From Exophiala sp. HKRS030 (lineage: Eukaryota; Ascomycota; Eurotiomycetes; Chaetothyriales; Herpotrichiellaceae), in NCBI GenBank assembly GCA_023897205.1, contig JAHWDD010000004.1, positions 1,922,001-1,986,000 of the forward strand: DNA of 64,000 bases, in the 5' to 3' direction. This document shows positions 45,636 through 56,887 of the stretch, one piece after another. A program made the position numbers and the translations under genes. Below the pieces are notes generated by a model. That model saw nothing but the letters and a program-made list of their open reading frames with translations. It had not been told where the DNA came from and did not search any database. Every line of letters starts with the position of its first letter. Positions within the stretch are counted from its first letter, which is position 1.

Positions 45636-47398
45636 GAACAGGCGAGACTTACCTGAAATGATGATTTACTTCCTCAGAGGGTTATTGCCACCTCAGGGTA
45701 CAATGGTATCATCTTGGACATTGAACGGGGGTAAACCAGCCTGTCGACGCCATGCGATGCAGCTAGCAGCTTTGTTGGAGTCTGTTCCTGCTGTTAACTC
45801 CCCCTGATGTCGCAGAATATCTGACCTCGTGTGTGGTGCCATAAACGGGGCTATGTTCTGAGTAAGATTCAACCAGTGTCGAGTCATTCACAACTCCAAC
45901 TCTGGATGTCACTCGGTGGTATTGTCGCCGTGGAGATGAACATGCGCCATATGGCATGGTGTCGATCTTCTGACATTTCCTACGACCCTAAGGTTGCCGG
46001 TCAGTGGCATGCTTTTCGAAACATTTGATGGGTCTCGGATATGAAGCGGATCAAGCAAATGTCGTCGTTGGATGGTCCTAGTATGCGGCGAGACTTGGGA
46101 CTGAGTAATGCACCGTGCTCACAAGACAGATTGCATCTTCCCGTTAGCTGCTCCTGCGGGCGAGAAGGTGGCACAGAACGAGTGAGCAAAGCCACTCTTG
46201 GACAAATGCACCTCCGATCCTGCATGCAGTAAGCATTTGGAAGAACCTATACAGGAGTATCGACCCGAACTGCAGCTGACGACTTTCACGGATTGGTATG
46301 AACAAGTTGGGCGCTGCGTGTTGGTACGGTGATTCGGAGGATGGGGATCACCTGTGATTACCTACGATCACTGAAACATGACCAACAACTCGGCGTGATC
46401 GGTGAACCACTGTCATCATCCGTCAGCATCTGGAGGTGATGTGACTGTGGACTGGATATGTTGGCATAAGTTGTAATCATAAAATCGACAATGTATCGAC
46501 AAAATGATGGCAAGATTATATAAACATGGGTCTTTGAGTTGGATCGAGAAAGTAATCAGAGGCAAGGTGCCCAAGCCATCAGATGCGTGGACCGAGGGAT
46601 GAAGCCAGCACCTGACAGGGTACCATATACTGTGTCGTCGTCAGTGCCAGGGTCCTAGAAGCCAGCGATGTCGACATCGTTACATACAGTGATGTTGACC
46701 GTGAATGAAACGGTAGGCATCGACCTGCAGTTATCCAATCCAAAGTGATCGGTCCAGCAAGGGATTAATTTACACCCTTTAACCTGCTCTATATTTCTTT
46801 CGCTTGTTGTTTCCAATAATGCATACTGGAAGTGAAATTCCACAAAACATACACATGTATTCATATGAGGTTGAACGCTTTGCGACGTGGTCTTATTGAC
46901 TGACCCGATTAGGACTAACGCAATCATCGGCACTTCCTGCGCTCTTCCCAGTCAAATGCTTCCACAAACAGTCTCTCGGCCTCCCAGTTATTTTCAGTCA
47001 AATAAAGAACCCATGGACTGAGGACCTGATAGTCACCCGTTATTCTTCTCGACTCACCGGTTGTTGGATGTGTCCTTCAGAATGAATCCCTCTAGTGAGG
47101 AGACCTCGCTTTGCCATTTTCCCCATGGACGGCCTGAAGCTCCACGCGTCCTTTTGAGTACAATATTGCAGGTAAGCACTGAGGTGAATCCACGGTACCA
47201 GATCTTTATTGTCACTACACACAACAAGTACACTTCCAAAGAAGCATCGCTGTCCCGAGTTTGTGTGGGACTATAATCATCGTCGTTACATCTAGGGTGT
47301 CGTACACAGGAGTCTCTTTGCCTTGTCCCCCTCAGAACCATCTCACACTCGGCCGGCTGTCTCTTACCTCCTCCACAAACCCCCCTTCCAAAGCAGCA
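45636..47398. other. Spacer, arrestin-like gene / DUF1295-like gene
   Basis: About 1.8 kb with no gene I can support. A 92-codon minus frame (46655-46933) contains several Cys but has no signal peptide. Confidence 0.45.
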
Positions 47399-48163
47399 AT
47401 GTCTGCGGAAAAGACGTACAAGAATGACCCGATGGGCATCCAGCGAGGCGTCTACGGCCGCCACTGGTTCGGGAATATCGTATTCAGCGCCAGCCGCACC
47501 TTCACCGGTCCCGTGCAATACCTCCTGATCGGGGCGCATCCACTGGGGCGATACTTCGGCGTCCCTCCGCCCCCGACGGGAGGCTTCATCACTGTTCTCG
47601 GCCACACGGTGCCTCGTTACCAGGCCCTAGCCGCCCTCATGCCCACCTACCTCGCCGTCAAGCAGATCTTTTGGATCAACGTGCTTGCGCGCGAGAAACT
47701 GAGCAAGACCTTCCTCTGGTTCGCTGTCCCCGCGGGCATGGTCGTCGAGGTCGTCCACAGCCTCGCCTTCACCGCGGCGTCCAGGAATCCTCTGTTCTCC
47801 GACCGTGCATTCAACATCGGCCTGGCTCTGTTCGTGGCGGGAAATATCCTCGAACTCGTCGCCGATGTCCAGCTCGCTCTCCATCGCTGGAACCCCAAGA
47901 ACCGGGGCAAGGTGTGCAAGACGGGTGTGTGGCGAATCACGAGGCAGATCAACTACACCGCCAACGTCATCTTCGGATTTGGTTATGCCATGGCGCTCGG
48001 CGGTCCCGTGTACGGAATGGTGACCACCGCGGCGACCTATGTCACAAACTTTTTGACAAACGCCGGTCCGTCCAAGGAGCACTATTGCCAAGAAAAGTAC
48101 GGCGAGCAGTGGGACGAGTACAAGAAGGAGGTTCCGTATGTGTTGATCCCCTGGATCTACTGA
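47399..48163 (+). CDS. Polytopic membrane protein, steroid 5-alpha-reductase/ICMT-like (DUF1295)
   Basis: Predicted ER membrane enzyme of the 3-oxo-5-alpha-steroid dehydrogenase C-terminal / isoprenylcysteine methyltransferase fold. Single exon, 254 aa from the ATG at 47399 (MSAEKTYKNDPMGIQRGVYG); the frame is open further upstream but that part is leader-like. Several hydrophobic helices are visible (for example YQALAALMPTYLAVKQIFWI, LWFAVPAGMVVEVVHSLAFT, NIGLALFVAGNILELVADVQ, YGMVTTAATYVTNFL). The conserved C-terminal part has GVWRITRQINYTANVIFGFG, then HYCQEKYGEQWDEYKKEVPY and a final LIPWIY, like the sterol-reductase/ICMT cofactor region. Substrate unknown. GC-rich codon use compared with neighbours. 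Confidence 0.75.
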   Translation: MSAEKTYKNDPMGIQRGVYGRHWFGNIVFSASRTFTGPVQYLLIGAHPLGRYFGVPPPPTGGFITVLGHTVPRYQALAALMPTYLAVKQIFWINVLAREKLSKTFLWFAVPAGMVVEVVHSLAFTAASRNPLFSDRAFNIGLALFVAGNILELVADVQLALHRWNPKNRGKVCKTGVWRITRQINYTANVIFGFGYAMALGGPVYGMVTTAATYVTNFLTNAGPSKEHYCQEKYGEQWDEYKKEVPYVLIPWIY

Positions 48164-48679
48164 GTCTTCTCTTTCATTGTTTTTTTCCCCAGTGGTTTTG
48201 GTACGGCTTATGCACACGGAAGTTTACCAGGCACAAAAGAACAATATACTCTTCCACCAGTACTGTATTTGTAGCTAGCGAGCCACTGAACAAGATGTGG
48301 CATTGTTAAGCATGTATGGATGTGTGCTAGTAGAAGACCATGACTATCTAGCTCAAATCGTTCACGCCAACTACCTTACACGTGAGGTCTGTTTCAGGCG
48401 CAAACGGTGTCAGGTGTAGTATGGCATCAGTGAGACCCTATAGAGTAAAGTATAAAGGGCGAATGGTATTGTCGACGTCCCAATCTGTGCTGTCAATGAT
48501 CCAAACACGTGTGTAGGGCAGTCAACCACTATTGATAAGCGTCATGAAAGAATCGGAGGCGAACGTCGTGTCTACGAGGAAATATGTTTGCACACAGGGT
48601 TCGTCTCAATGTCATCATTGAACGCTAGAACATGCTATCTAGTCTACTCTAACAACATCATTCGTCTCATCTGAGATCT
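48164..48679. other. Convergent spacer, DUF1295-like / zuo1
   Basis: About 0.5 kb of 3' UTR-type sequence. No gene seen. Confidence 0.5.
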
Positions 48680-50382
48680 TCACATGAAGACCTTGAGGTC
48701 GCTCTCCTTGAGCTTACCGGCGCCAACAAGGCCACCGGTAGCCTCTGAGAAGGCAACCTTGACCTTGCCAGCGTCCTTCCCGGCCACATTCAGCTTGGCA
48801 ACAAGATCAGCAAGCTGATCTGGGTCAGCCACACCCAGGAACTTGTCGACATCGTCCAAGACTGCGTCGACTTCTTGAGCACTAGGCTCGGCAGCAGCAA
48901 AGTAATTGACGTCCTTGACACTGGCTCTGACGACACGCTTGTTCTTCTTGACCGCGTCCTTTGCCTTCTGCTTCTCCTTCTTGCCGGCCTCCTTCTCGAC
49001 CTTGGCTTTCTCCTCAGCCTCCTTCTGGAGACGCTCGGCCTCTGCCTGGGCCTGGGCCTTCTCTTCAGCCTCTTTCTTCGCAGCGAGTTCCTTCTCAAGC
49101 TTCTTCTTGTTCTTCTGAGCATTCTTCTGTTGTCGGAACTTCTTGATACGTTCATCACCAGCCAGGCAGTCGTCAACCAGCTTTCTCAGTCTAGCAATAT
49201 CTTCGGTCTTGCGCTTCTTGCGGGCGTTGGCATTCTTCTTCTCAATGTGTCGCTTGTGATCACGGCCTTCGTTGTCGTCCGGAACATCCTCATCAAGATA
49301 CTCAAAAGTACGCCACGAGTCGAAGTTGTACCAGAAATCGTAAAAGTCATCGACCTCCTCTTGAGTGCTGTTATCATCGCCGAGCTTAGGAACAGGCTGC
49401 TTGTTGCTGAATCGTGCCTCGCTCTCGAAGACGGCGCTCCACTTCTTGTAGAATGCGGCTGGTTTGGACACCTCTTTCTTGGAAGGAGGATCAACGTCAG
49501 CGGCCTCGTCGACGCTATCAAATTGTCTGCGCTTGACAGGATCGGTGAGCATTTCATGAGCCTTCTGAATGCACTTGAAGAAGCTATCGTTCTCTTCCTT
49601 GCCGGCAGCGGTCTTCTTGTCAGGGTGGTGCTTGAGAACCTTCTTGCGGTGGGCTTTCTTGATCTGCTCATCGGTGGCTTTGTAGCGGTACTTGCTGAGA
49701 CCTAGGACAGCGTAATGGTCTTGGCCCTGTGTGGGAGGTTAGCTAGTTGTCACCTTTGTAACGTGAGATGAAAGTGAGCTTACCCTCCAATCCTTCGCAT
49801 CACGGGCAAGCATCAATGGATCTTCAGGCTCGCTGATTTCGCCATCATCCTCGTCTTCAGTACGCTTTGCCTTAGCAGCGGCTTGGATTCTGTCATCTTC
49901 GGAAAAGGTGCGGCCGTGAGCCTTGCGACGAGCCTATAAAAATCAGACACGGCACCATGATGATGTGATTGGATTTTCTTACATGAGCCAGGAAAGCAGC
50001 ACCGTAGGGTTCGATCTTGCGGTGAACAGGTGGGCTCAGCGAAGCGATGGCGCGGAAGCTTGGGTTCTGCTCACTCTCGCCTTTCCAGTCGGCAGGAGGA
50101 GGGGGGATTGTTTCGACTTCGGCCATGTCTGCAGGCTCGGGAGGAGGGGATTCAGGAAGAGGAATGAAGATAGGCTGGAACTCTTCTTTGATGATCTCGA
50201 GACCTTTCTCTTTGAAGGCCCAATATAGCACTTCCTCAACGGTGAGCCCTTCTGCTTCTGCGAACTGAAAGTGAGTTAGCAACGACAGGGTCTTCCTTCA
50301 TCACAAAATGGGAGAGGGAGAATTAATTTTCTTCGGTAGAACTTCGGATATCTAGCCGACTTACCTCCAAAAGCCAATCCAT
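48680..50382 (-). CDS. zuo1: Zuotin, ribosome-associated J-domain protein
   Basis: J-protein of the ribosome-associated complex, working with Ssz1/Ssb on nascent chains. Four exons: 50365-50382 (18 nt), 49983-50264, 49784-49933 and 48680-49726; about 498 aa, all in phase. The first exon codes only for MDWLLE, spliced to FAEAEGLTVEEVLYWAFKEK. The zuotin N-terminal region continues HRKIEPYGAAFLAH, then ARRKAHGRTFSEDDRIQAAA. The J domain spans GQDHYAVLGLSKYRYKATDE to KVLKHHPDKKTAAG with the HPD motif, then SFFKCIQKAHEMLTDPVKRR. A zuotin homology segment (DDFYDFWYNFDSWRTFEYLD) and a long Lys/Glu/Ala charged helix (ribosome-binding) follow. The C-terminus ends LKESDLKVFM. It shares a 165-bp divergent promoter with mzm1. 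Confidence 0.95.
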
Positions 50383-50547
50383 CTTGAACAGGTATCTTAG
50401 CCGATGAGTGGTGCCAACGAGGTTTGATGAGTTGTGAGGAATGTTCATCATCACTGTCAACGAAGAGATAGCTAAAGAGACTTACTTGTGCACTTTTCTG
50501 TCGTCCCCTTACGGATTAGTGTGATCTCGGCGTCGTTTTGAGACATA

Positions 50548-50930
50548 ATGGCTCTGGCAGCCTACAGGTTGGCGACTGCACACAACCTTGATCAGTGGAC
50601 AGACGGCTAACCGAGACCAGACATCTCCTACGAGCGACACGGATTGCTTTTAATGGAGACTTCCATCTCCTCCATGCCGCACGAACCCAAGCACGAGCCG
50701 GCTTTGACAGCCTTAGCTCTCTTGACCCCAGTTCTCAAGAGGCGCTCAAAGGGATAGAACATGCCGAAGGTGTCGCTTCTGTGTTACGACACAACATTGT
50801 GCAAGGACAGAGAATAGAAGGCACCGATGCAATGAAACTCAACCTACACAAAGACATTGAGCGAGGCGATAACGATACTGTCAAAAATCCTCTGGGAAAG
50901 GGTGGCAAAGTGAAAGTGGGAGGCCTATGA
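50548..50930 (+). CDS. mzm1: Mzm1, LYR-motif complex III assembly factor
   Basis: Mitochondrial matrix chaperone that holds the Rieske Fe-S protein before its insertion into complex III. Two exons: a 20-nt exon 50548-50567 and 50621-50930; 109 aa. Splicing gives [20 protein letters not shown], the Mzm1/LYRM7 opening with the degenerate LYR (AYRHLLR). Then [35 protein letters not shown] and the conserved [18 protein letters not shown] at the C-terminus. The tiny first exon is needed; the longer unspliced frame starts inside the intron and has the wrong N-terminus. Divergent from zuo1, and 112 bp from the 3' end of slt11. Confidence 0.93.
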
Positions 50931-51042
50931 AAGAAGTTTTGTTTGACAATCTGATACGCTATGATGCTTGTTTGCCATCTTATCCGGTTCCCCAACGCCA
51001 TGCTCGAGATATAAAACAGCGCCTCGGCTTGGATCAATGCGA

Positions 51043-52161
51043 TCAATCACCCGCCATACTCGCATAGGATACCTCTTCCTGTCCAGGTGGAGCTGTGACA
51101 GTGAAGCTTGCGGTCTCTTCGTCTGAAGGGCCCTCGAGAGCTGGGGCACCTTCCCTACCGGAAATCCCTCGACTACTCGACTGAGGATTGGAAGTGCTTC
51201 CAGTTTGGCGCCCCTCCCTTGCCCACTCCATCCTCTGCTCCCGGTCGGCATTGTCGAGCGGCTTGGGCTTGCCCCATCGGACACGCAGTGGACATCCTTG
51301 AATTACAGCTTTCCCTTGACACTTTGCAGCAGCAGCTTCAGCACCATCCCTTGTCGCATAGTTGATGAAGGCACAATGAGCTCTGTGAGAGCAGACAATC
51401 GATCTGATTTGACCGAAGGGTGTGAAAAAGGTTCGAATGGCGTGCTCTGGCAAGTCGTCTTCCACTCCGGTAACAAACAAGGAGGTGATATTAGGATCTG
51501 CAGGCGGCAAATAATCCTCTGGCTGTGGAGGCCGTGCTGTGCCTGCAACACCTCGGCCGGCGCCTGCGCGAGGTCCGCGTTGTGTATTTCCGGCTTTCCT
51601 CGAATCAGATGTCCTTACTGGACCATATCCGCTCTTCTTCTGATCGGGTGGGTTTTCTGACGATCCTTCGGCTTCCAGTCGTCGCTGCTTCTTGTAATAT
51701 GGCTCGCTTTTTGCTAGTCTTCTCAGTAGATCTCTAGCCTTCTCATCTGTCTTATCGTAAACCTCAACTGCGCCGCGACCCTCTTCCAGTTCTTTTTCAT
51801 GTTCTTGCGCATAATATTCTCGATTGATGCCGGAGGAGGGTCCCGGAGCCACGAGTTTGAGGGCTGCATCTCGAACTTGGAGAGGTAGCCCAAAGGAGAG
51901 ATCGAGCATGCAGCACTGACAACAATTTTTAAGCCGGGCGCAAGTGAGACATATATTTGTTCGCTTCGTTCTGGCCGTTCGATCGGCTTTCCATCGGAAA
52001 ACAGTAAAAGGTCGTGTACAAATCTTGCACTCGGCGCCGTAATCTTCTTTTACCATTTGTACATATGGATTGTCAGGCAGGCAATTCTCGCAGACGGATG
52101 GGAAGTCTGTAGTTTCCCAGCCTGACCGGTTCAAATCTTGCTTGATCTGTTTTGAAGCCAT
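51043..52161 (-). CDS. slt11: Pre-mRNA splicing factor Slt11/Ecm2 (RBM22-like)
   Basis: Spliceosomal protein of the NineTeen-associated group that contacts U6 and the catalytic core. Single exon, 372 aa from ATG 52161 (MASKQIKQDLNRSGWETTDF); the open frame upstream lies in the leader. The Cys-rich N-terminal zinc-binding region includes SVCENCLPDNPYVQMVKEDY, GAECKICTRPFTVFRW, NICLTCARLKNCCQCCMLDL and SFGLPLQVRDAAL. One RRM follows at about residues 240-315: TSLFVTGVEDDLPEHAIRTF, FGQIRSIVCSHRAHCAFINY, then AVIQGCPLRVRWGKPK. Cwc2 also has an N-terminal zinc region plus an RRM, but the multi-Cys block here is the Slt11/Ecm2/RBM22 type. Confidence 0.93.
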   Translation of the reverse strand: MASKQIKQDLNRSGWETTDFPSVCENCLPDNPYVQMVKEDYGAECKICTRPFTVFRWKADRTARTKRTNICLTCARLKNCCQCCMLDLSFGLPLQVRDAALKLVAPGPSSGINREYYAQEHEKELEEGRGAVEVYDKTDEKARDLLRRLAKSEPYYKKQRRLEAEGSSENPPDQKKSGYGPVRTSDSRKAGNTQRGPRAGAGRGVAGTARPPQPEDYLPPADPNITSLFVTGVEDDLPEHAIRTFFTPFGQIRSIVCSHRAHCAFINYATRDGAEAAAAKCQGKAVIQGCPLRVRWGKPKPLDNADREQRMEWAREGRQTGSTSNPQSSSRGISGREGAPALEGPSDEETASFTVTAPPGQEEVSYASMAGD

Positions 52162-52803
52162 GTTGAATGTCACGATGGTGATGAAGGCAAAACAATTGGG
52201 GCAGTGGACAGACTGAAGACTGATTAATATTAAAACAAATGCCACCAAGTGACAAATGTTTCTGCATGGATGGAATGGCAGGTGGGAGAGACTAGGCTTG
52301 CCGGTTGAAAATTTGGCGACGTCAGTCAAGATCACGTGATCAAACAGAAAAGCGGCGACGATCCAAGACTCGTTTTCGTTTTCGTTTTCGCTTTAATTCT
52401 CGCGCTCATCCTCCGTACTGGTTGTCGTTTTCGTTTTCGTACTCGTAGCCTGTGGTGCCACTCTCCGATTCCCCTGCCAAGCCAACATTGAATCTGGCCC
52501 AGTACAGCCAATCGATCCTTCAGAAGCGTGAGAGGCGTGCTGGGGAAATGCTCGTTTCCGTGTCGTCCCATTAAATTTTTGGCAGAGTGGAGAGAGAGGC
52601 TGCGCTACTTCTTCCCAAATCTACTGTACATACATACGTTCTCGAGTCGAAGGAGACGCACTCCTTTCAACATTGCCTCCTTCACAATTGGCTCACTCCC
52701 GACCGCTTTTCGTTCTTTATTGTATTCAACTATACGTGTTTTCCACTCGTTGAACTCCTCAAGCCTTCCAAACAACCTCTTGCATCTTTCTCGCCATCTC
52801 AAC
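52162..52803. promoter_or_regulatory. Divergent promoter, slt11 / erg6, with TTTTCG repeats
   Basis: About 0.64 kb. CGTTTT repeats at about 52373-52393 and 52425-52440 end in GTTTTCGTACTCGTA (52433-52447), a 15-mer that recurs at 59595-59609. The erg6 side is C/T-rich, like many strongly expressed fungal leaders. No sterol-regulatory element was identified with confidence. Confidence 0.5.
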
Positions 52804-54015
52804 ATGGCTCCTTCAGCGACTTCCCCTGTGGTGACTCTCGAGGCGGAGGACCACGCTCGCGATGCCGCCTTCCATAAGGCCCTTCATGGAAATTCCTCAG
52901 AGGCTAGGGGTGGCTTCATGGCTATGCGCAGCAAAGATAAAGATGCCCAAAAGGCTGCTGTAGACGAATACTTCAAGCATTGGGACGACAAGCTTGCTGA
53001 AACTGAGACCGAGGAAATTCGCAAGGCCAGAAGAGATGAATACGCCACCTTGACAAGACAGTAAGCATGGCCTTCACGTTACAGCTGTAGGATGTTTTAC
53101 TTACCTGTAAACAGTTATTACAATCTAGCCACCGACTTGTACGAGTATGGCTGGGGTACCTCCTTCCATTTCTGCCGATTCGCTGCGAAAGAGTCCTTCT
53201 ATCAGGCTATCGCTCGACACGAGCATTACTTGGCCCTCAAGATGAATCTGCAAGAGAATGCTCGTGTTCTGGATGTCGGTTGTGGTGTTGGCGGGCCTGC
53301 TCGCGAAATGATCAGATTTACAGGGTGTAATGTGGTTGGTTTGAACAACAATGATTACCAGATCGCAAGATCCTTACGATATGCTCAAAAGGAGGGAATG
53401 GCAGACAAGTGGTCGGCTGTGAAGGGCGACTTCATGCAGATGTCGTTCCCGGAAAACAGTTTCGACGCAGTTTACGCCATCGAAGCCACCGTCCATGCTC
53501 CAAGCCTCCAGGGAGTGTACGAGCAAATTTTCCGTGTCCTCAAGCCTGGCGGCGTTTTCGGCGTCTATGAATGGCTCATGACAGATGCCTATGACAACGA
53601 GAACCCCAAGCACCGTGAGATCCGACTTGGAATCGAGCAAGGAAACGGAATTTCAAACATGGTCAAGGTGTCCGAAGCATTGGAAGCGATCAAAGCAGCT
53701 GGGTTCGAGCTTGAGCACCACGAGGACTTGGCGGAGAGACCCGATGCCACTCCATGGTACTACCCTCTTGCCGGAGATTGGCAATACTGCACAAGCCTTG
53801 GGGACCTGTTCACCATCGCAAGAATGACCTGGTGGGGACGTGGATTGGTACACAAATTCGTCGGCGTTGGCGAGAAGCTGAGGTTGATGCCTCAGGGAAC
53901 ACAGAAGACGGCCGACAGTCTCGCTCTCGGTGGGGACTGTTTGGCCGAAGGTGGAAGGCTGAAGTTGTTCACCCCTATGTATTTGATGGTTGCACGGAAA
54001 CCGCTCAATGCTTGA
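52804..54015 (+). CDS. erg6: Sterol 24-C-methyltransferase Erg6
   Basis: ER/lipid-droplet enzyme that transfers a methyl group from SAM to C-24 of zymosterol or lanosterol in ergosterol synthesis. Two exons, 52804-53060 and 53115-54015; 385 aa. The splice CA|T gives DEYATLTRQHYYNLATDLYE, leading into YGWGTSFHFCRFAAKESFYQ, the sterol-binding region I. SAM motif I is VLDVGCGVGGPAREM; then VVGLNNNDYQIARS, GDFMQMSFPENSFDAVYAIE and LKPGGVFGVYEWLMTDAYD. The C-terminal sterol-MTase domain ends TPMYLMVARKPLNA. An intron right before the HYYNLATD block is in keeping with fungal erg6 genes. Confidence 0.96.
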
Positions 54016-55312
54016 AAGTGGTCCAGAATCGCGTTGACTGGGTAGATGGCGTTGCGAACAGGAATTTTGGCAAATAGAACATAAGTACCTAATTCGATGT
54101 ACATACGGATACGAGTATCATCAACAAGAAAATTGCATTTCGTAGGTCTAGACCTGCTGGCTAACAACGGTATTGGCCAAGCGGTCAGTTACCAGCACCG
54201 CCACACAACGCCGCATGTGGTGACACAAAACAGGAAACGCGGTTCGGTATCTGCAGGCTGCTTCTCGTCAGGGTTGCAGCTTGCGTGGCCATCAAGTTCG
54301 CTATCAACACGAAAGATTGGGATGCGTAAGCACATAAATATCTCGACATGAGATACTGTATAGAATTGAAGATGACGCATAGATATGGACTATCAACAAT
54401 TTCGCCAGCCCTGAGAACCTGGAGTGCTTGTAGTGCTTGGATTCAACCCAAGGATTCGGCTCGTCTCGCAGGCTATTGTCTAACCAGGGGCTGAAACAAG
54501 GCTTGCAGAGGCGGGCGAATAGCTTCAGCCTCTTGTTTTGGAATCATTCAGCGAAACGCAGACTCTCTCGCATCCCCTGAAGCCAGTATATGAATGGCAA
54601 GACTGGTTTCACAGAGTCAGTCAAGGTAACACAAAAGCACTTGGCTCCTTTCTCTCAAAAAAAAAAACACCCAATACGTAGATATTATTTTCTTGACGGA
54701 GGCATATGAGTACCTCAAGAGCCAGGAAGCTAGTTGCTCGGTTTTCGGAAATGGTACCGCTGAGCGTGGTTGTGATGGATGTTTAAGCCCTATATGGAGA
54801 ACCAGCAGCCTACGATAGGCGCTGAAGCACAGGGCGTGTGGGCACCGTAGCCGGGGTGGCTCAAGCATTGACAGCACCAATGCCGCTTAATGGGGCCTTT
54901 TTCAGGCGTCCGTCACGCCCCCAAGTGACATGATTTGCTAATCTACAGCATTCAGCGGCTCATGGATCTACCAATGCATAGCGCCATCAGTGGTCTTCGC
55001 AACGCCGGCCGACAGTCCAACATCCATCTTCGTCATCGCACGTTCTTGAGTAGCTGATCGACTGGGCCATTTCCCAGTCTTTGTGACGAGTGAGCCGGCG
55101 ACTCCTGGCACTAGCGAGACTCAGCCAACATCATCACCACGAACATCCCAGGCTGCGTTCTCAAGAGTACATAGTCGTCTCTTTTCCTGTTTCTACTCAC
55201 TGTCACCATCTTCGCCCTTCTCCCTGCGTCGACCCATTGCTCTTCCTTCGCTCTTCCTTTACCTACGAACGGTCCTTTCCCTTCCAAATACCTACGTTTT
55301 CGGACCGCGACA
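54016..55312. other. Spacer, erg6 / aspartic protease
   Basis: About 1.3 kb containing the protease promoter and a C/T-rich leader (55130-55300). The short frames have no support. Confidence 0.5.
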
Positions 55313-56887
55313 ATGGGCAAGCTTCTCGGCGCTGCCCTAGGCGCAGCAACTCTCCTCGCCTCCATTGCGCCAGCCGTAGGAAGTGCCACTCCAGGTGTTG
55401 TAGGCTTCAATTTTGAGAAGCGTCGGATAAATGCTCAAGAGGCGCCTCATCTTGCCCGACGACAGTCCAACACCGTCACAGCTGCCCTGACCAACGAAAT
55501 TCTCCTGTACTTCATCAATGTTACCGTGGGTACGCCCGGTCAGCCTTTCTCTCTACAGCTCGATACCGGCTCCTCAGACATCTGGTTCCCAGCAATAAAC
55601 GCAGATATTTGCGAACAAGGCATTGAGACATATTGTCCCTTTGGTGTGTACGACTATTCCAAGTCCTCGACCTACAAAGACCCCGGCCTGCCCGAGTTTC
55701 AAATCCAATATGTCGATGGTACCCAGATCTCCGGTGCCTACCTCTCCGATGTTCTCAATATTGGCTCGACCAAGCTTACAAATATGACCATGGCGGCGGC
55801 CTTGCAGGCCAATACTAGAGGCATTGGCATTATGGGTATTGGCTTTGACTCCGGTGAATCGGCCGCTGTGCAAGGAGAGTTCACATACCCCAATGTTATC
55901 AGTGTCTTGAAGAATCAAGGCCACATCAATACCCTCTCATACTCCTTGTGGTTGGATGACCTGAAATCTAACACCGGGTCTATCCTTTTCGGCGGAGTTG
56001 ACAGCAGCAAATATCATGGTGACATCATCGCTCTTCCAATTCAACCAGACTCCCAGACTGGAAACCTTACATCTTTCACCGTTGCCTGGACCGGCTTGAC
56101 CGTCAGTGGTAGTGGCCAGACATCTGACATGTCTCCAAGCACCCCTCAGCCTGCTATCTTAGATTCTGGGACCACAAACACCTACCTACCCGACGAAATC
56201 GCCACCAACATCTTCAACGGTGTCGGTGCGCTGACAGACACGCAGTATGGAAACGTGGTGCCCTGTAAGCTTGGCGACGATGACTTGACGTTCTCGTTCA
56301 CTTTCGGTGGCAAGGGCGGTGCTGTCGTCAATGTCAGCCTTTCGGAATTCGTCACACCCCTTCCTGAAGAGATCACTTTCAAGAACGGCGACGAGGCATG
56401 CATGTTTGCCATCAATGCCGCCGGCGACTCGCCCATCTTGTTCGGTGACTCGTTCCTCCGAAGCGCATACGTCGTTTACGATCTCGAGAACAAGGAAATC
56501 GGCATCGCTCAGACCAACTTTAACGCTGGCAAGGCTAACGTTGAAGCTTTCCAATCCAGCAGCGGTATCCCCGACGCCGTTTCGACCGCGAGTGCTGCAA
56601 GTGTAGTGAACACCATCACAGGTATCCCTCACGAGACGATTGCTTCTGCTACTGGCACTGGTGGCATCACGGGTCCAAGCAGTAGATCTGCCACGTTCAA
56701 CCTCCAGCCAACATCGGGCGCCAGTGGCACTGGCTCGGGTGGAAGTGGTTCAAGCGGCGGTAGCAGCAGTACTAGCAACGCAGCCAACGCCAACCTGCGT
56801 GCTTCGCCGATTGAAGCTGCTAGTGTTGTGTCTTTTGTTGTCGTTGCTCTTGGCTTCGTGTTTGGTGGTGGATTGATGCTCCTCTAG
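55313..56887 (+). CDS. GPI-type yapsin-like aspartic protease
   Basis: Pepsin-family (A1) protease expected at the cell surface. Intronless, 524 aa. Signal peptide MGKLLGAALGAATLLASIAP, then a short propeptide ending near LARR (about residue 50), a plausible kexin site. Catalytic motifs: LQLDTGSSDIWFP (Asp84) and PAILDSGTTNTYL (Asp284). N-terminal lobe YFINVTVGTPGQPF; flap region around IQYVDGTQISGAYLS; C-terminal lobe ILFGDSFLRSAYVVYDLENK. A Ser/Gly/Thr-rich stalk (about 440-495) leads to a C-terminal hydrophobic tail (VVSFVVVALGFVFGGGLMLL), fitting a GPI-attachment signal with a small-residue site before it. Two Cys in the insert after the first Asp (ICEQGIETYC) are common in yapsins and Candida SAPs. 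Confidence 0.92.
   Translation: MGKLLGAALGAATLLASIAPAVGSATPGVVGFNFEKRRINAQEAPHLARRQSNTVTAALTNEILLYFINVTVGTPGQPFSLQLDTGSSDIWFPAINADICEQGIETYCPFGVYDYSKSSTYKDPGLPEFQIQYVDGTQISGAYLSDVLNIGSTKLTNMTMAAALQANTRGIGIMGIGFDSGESAAVQGEFTYPNVISVLKNQGHINTLSYSLWLDDLKSNTGSILFGGVDSSKYHGDIIALPIQPDSQTGNLTSFTVAWTGLTVSGSGQTSDMSPSTPQPAILDSGTTNTYLPDEIATNIFNGVGALTDTQYGNVVPCKLGDDDLTFSFTFGGKGGAVVNVSLSEFVTPLPEEITFKNGDEACMFAINAAGDSPILFGDSFLRSAYVVYDLENKEIGIAQTNFNAGKANVEAFQSSSGIPDAVSTASAASVVNTITGIPHETIASATGTGGITGPSSRSATFNLQPTSGASGTGSGGSGSSGGSSSTSNAANANLRASPIEAASVVSFVVVALGFVFGGGLMLL

Noticed and set aside
46655..46933. 92-codon minus frame with several Cys, considered as a small secreted protein
   Set aside because: No signal peptide at its start and an uneven Cys pattern; no splice model improved it.
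47261..47398. N-terminal extension of the DUF1295-like frame
   Set aside because: The extra 46 residues have no conserved character; the ATG at 47399 directly precedes the family-like sequence.
48875..49705. 276-codon + strand Leu-rich frame that looks membrane-like
   Set aside because: Antisense of the zuo1 charged Lys/Glu helix; Lys/Glu codons read backwards give Leu/Phe/Ser.
54160..54215. tRNA-like words (TTGGCCAAGCGGTCAG)
   Set aside because: Resembles a D-arm A box, but there is no matching B box, anticodon arm or acceptor stem nearby.
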